Shown: positions 10,565-11,419 of the stretch, in pieces
Numbering within the stretch: the stretch's first letter is position 1
Layout of the letters: each line of letters starts with the position of its first letter
Assembly (NCBI GenBank): GCA_001779955.1
Contig: MFES01000016.1
Span: 571-11,989, forward strand
Direction of reading: 5' to 3'
Origin: Candidatus Doudnabacteria bacterium RIFCSPHIGHO2_02_FULL_46_11
GTDB lineage: Bacteria; Patescibacteriota; Doudnabacteria; UBA920; 2-02-FULL-46-11
Length of the DNA: 11,419 nt
The notes under the pieces: generated by a model
Database searches by the model: none
Seen by the model: the letters and a program-made list of their open reading frames with translations, nothing else
What the model was told of the DNA's origin: nothing
Program-made: the position numbers and the translations under genes

Positions 10565-11419
10565 ATGTCACATCCGTTGCAACAGCTGGTCGAAGACTTC
10601 CCCGATATCGGGAGGATTGCGGCAGTAATGCGCAAGCTTCGCCGCGACCTCGGCCCGGACGCCATTAACCTCATCAACGAGGACGGCATACGGTTCCGCC
10701 GTCTCGAAGACGGCACGATCGAGGTGATGAAGGCGATTCGGAAGTTCTTCGATCGCCACGGCCGTCGTCGCCCGACTAAGGGCATGCAGAACTCGTTCAC
10801 GGACGCCGACTACGACAGCTACAACATCGTGCGTCCGACGCTCGAGGCCGAGGAGCAGTGGGCCAAGGTGTTTATGAAGTTTGCTCCGTTCAATCCCGGT
10901 CTGTCGTTTTCGGTTTCGGACTGGCACGATCAGATCCAGGCTATCCGCGGCTGGATCGAGGGAGATGCGCAGATCGCGAACCTCCTGCGTAGCCCGGCCT
11001 TTCCGATTCTCATCCCGCCTATGCCCAAGAAGCGGGGGGACGATCAGTACGACTACGGTACGGAGCTCGAAACGCTCCTGCCTCTCGTGGGGGGTGAGTA
11101 CCAGATGGCATTCCCGGGGCGGTCCTTCAACAACTACCGCCAGGGCGAACTCGCCGGTCAGGTAATGCTTGTTGCTGAGAGTCGGCAGTCCGAGCTGCAG
11201 AAGCGCCGTGAAAACGGTGTCGTTCCAGCGCTCTGGTTCCCGCAGGCCCTCCAGGGCTTCTCGGTACTCGCCGATCGGGAGCAGATGCAGACTCTTCCGC
11301 ATCCCGGGCGTCTCATTCTGGGTGGTGCGATTGAGGCCACGATGGCCATGATCGGCTACACGAAGGAGCTCGCGTTCAGCAGCAACACGCCGCTCTATGA
11401 CCTCGCTGCCTGTCAGTGG
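10565..11419 (+). CDS. Unrecognised GC-rich protein (3' end outside window)
   Basis: 285 residues are visible, from ATG 10565 without a stop to the window edge. It begins MSHPLQQLVEDFPDIGRIAA and is soluble-looking: a basic helical N-terminal region (about 18-70, with RKLRRDLG and RKFFDRHGRRRP), then Trp- and Pro-containing mixed sequence (FNPGLSFSVSDWHDQIQAI, SPAFPILIPPMPKK), and HPGRLILGGAIEATMAMIGY near the end of the visible part. No signal peptide, membrane segment or known catalytic motif is seen, and I do not recognise the family. Third codon positions are strongly G/C (many GAC, CTC, GCC, CGC), unlike the upstream genes. It has a consensus promoter, structured leader and Shine-Dalgarno AAGGGGG five nt before the start, so it is probably highly expressed and possibly acquired. 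Confidence -1.
   Translation, partial: MSHPLQQLVEDFPDIGRIAAVMRKLRRDLGPDAINLINEDGIRFRRLEDGTIEVMKAIRKFFDRHGRRRPTKGMQNSFTDADYDSYNIVRPTLEAEEQWAKVFMKFAPFNPGLSFSVSDWHDQIQAIRGWIEGDAQIANLLRSPAFPILIPPMPKKRGDDQYDYGTELETLLPLVGGEYQMAFPGRSFNNYRQGELAGQVMLVAESRQSELQKRRENGVVPALWFPQALQGFSVLADREQMQTLPHPGRLILGGAIEATMAMIGYTKELAFSSNTPLYDLAACQW

Noticed and set aside
10568..11302. A 244-residue open frame on the minus strand opposite the last gene
   Set aside because: The plus-strand frame has a consensus promoter, Shine-Dalgarno, natural composition and stays open to the window edge. The minus frame is the usual long shadow in GC-rich coding DNA.

Overview
The window looks like part of a chromosome from a Patescibacteria/CPR bacterium, probably Parcubacteria-like. 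This is inferred from a short EF-Ts (199 aa), a PrmC with NLPY instead of NPPY, weak or absent Shine-Dalgarno sequences in the housekeeping block, and a secreted protein built of Asp-rich CSDGIDND-type repeats. No marker gene here fixes the phylum. Every complete gene reads through with the standard code. The ten visible stops are five TAA and five TAG, with no TGA.

Layout. (1) 2-2545: 3' part of a large mosaic surface protein. (2) 2651-3139: small membrane-anchored protein, separated from the next gene by a 13-bp hairpin. (3) 5629-3206, minus strand: rpmE (L31), prfA (RF1) and prmC (RF methyltransferase), a translation and termination block. (4) 5630-6206: divergent spacer with palindromes, a good promoter and a ~325-nt structured leader for rpsB. 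(5) 6207-8597, plus strand: rpsB (S2), tsf (EF-Ts) and a membrane-anchored TPR protein. (6) 8600-9825: tRNA region with a broken tRNA-Thr 5' half, then tRNA-Thr(UGU), tRNA-Tyr(GUA), tRNA-Thr(GGU), rpmG (L33) and tRNA-Trp(CCA). The spacers hold several families of structured repeats. (7) 9826-11419: a different-looking segment with a strong Shine-Dalgarno, a consensus promoter, clean intrinsic terminators and a GC-rich gene. It carries a two-TM protein (minus) and an unrecognised protein (plus) that runs off the window.

The central genes form a coherent translation set: ribosomal proteins S2, L31 and L33, EF-Ts, RF1 and its modifying enzyme, and four intact tRNAs.

The most unusual signals are not in the genes. 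They are: a ~60-nt leader found upstream of both rpmE and an unrelated membrane-protein gene, on opposite strands; a ~115-nt structured element placed directly before both tRNA-Thr genes and carrying an extra copy of the tRNA 5' end; a second hairpin family fused to tRNA CCA ends; a tRNA cut at its anticodon loop; AT-rich repeat units that sit inside the prmC reading frame; and a three-hairpin leader with mutually exclusive pairings behind a perfect promoter before the unknown last gene.
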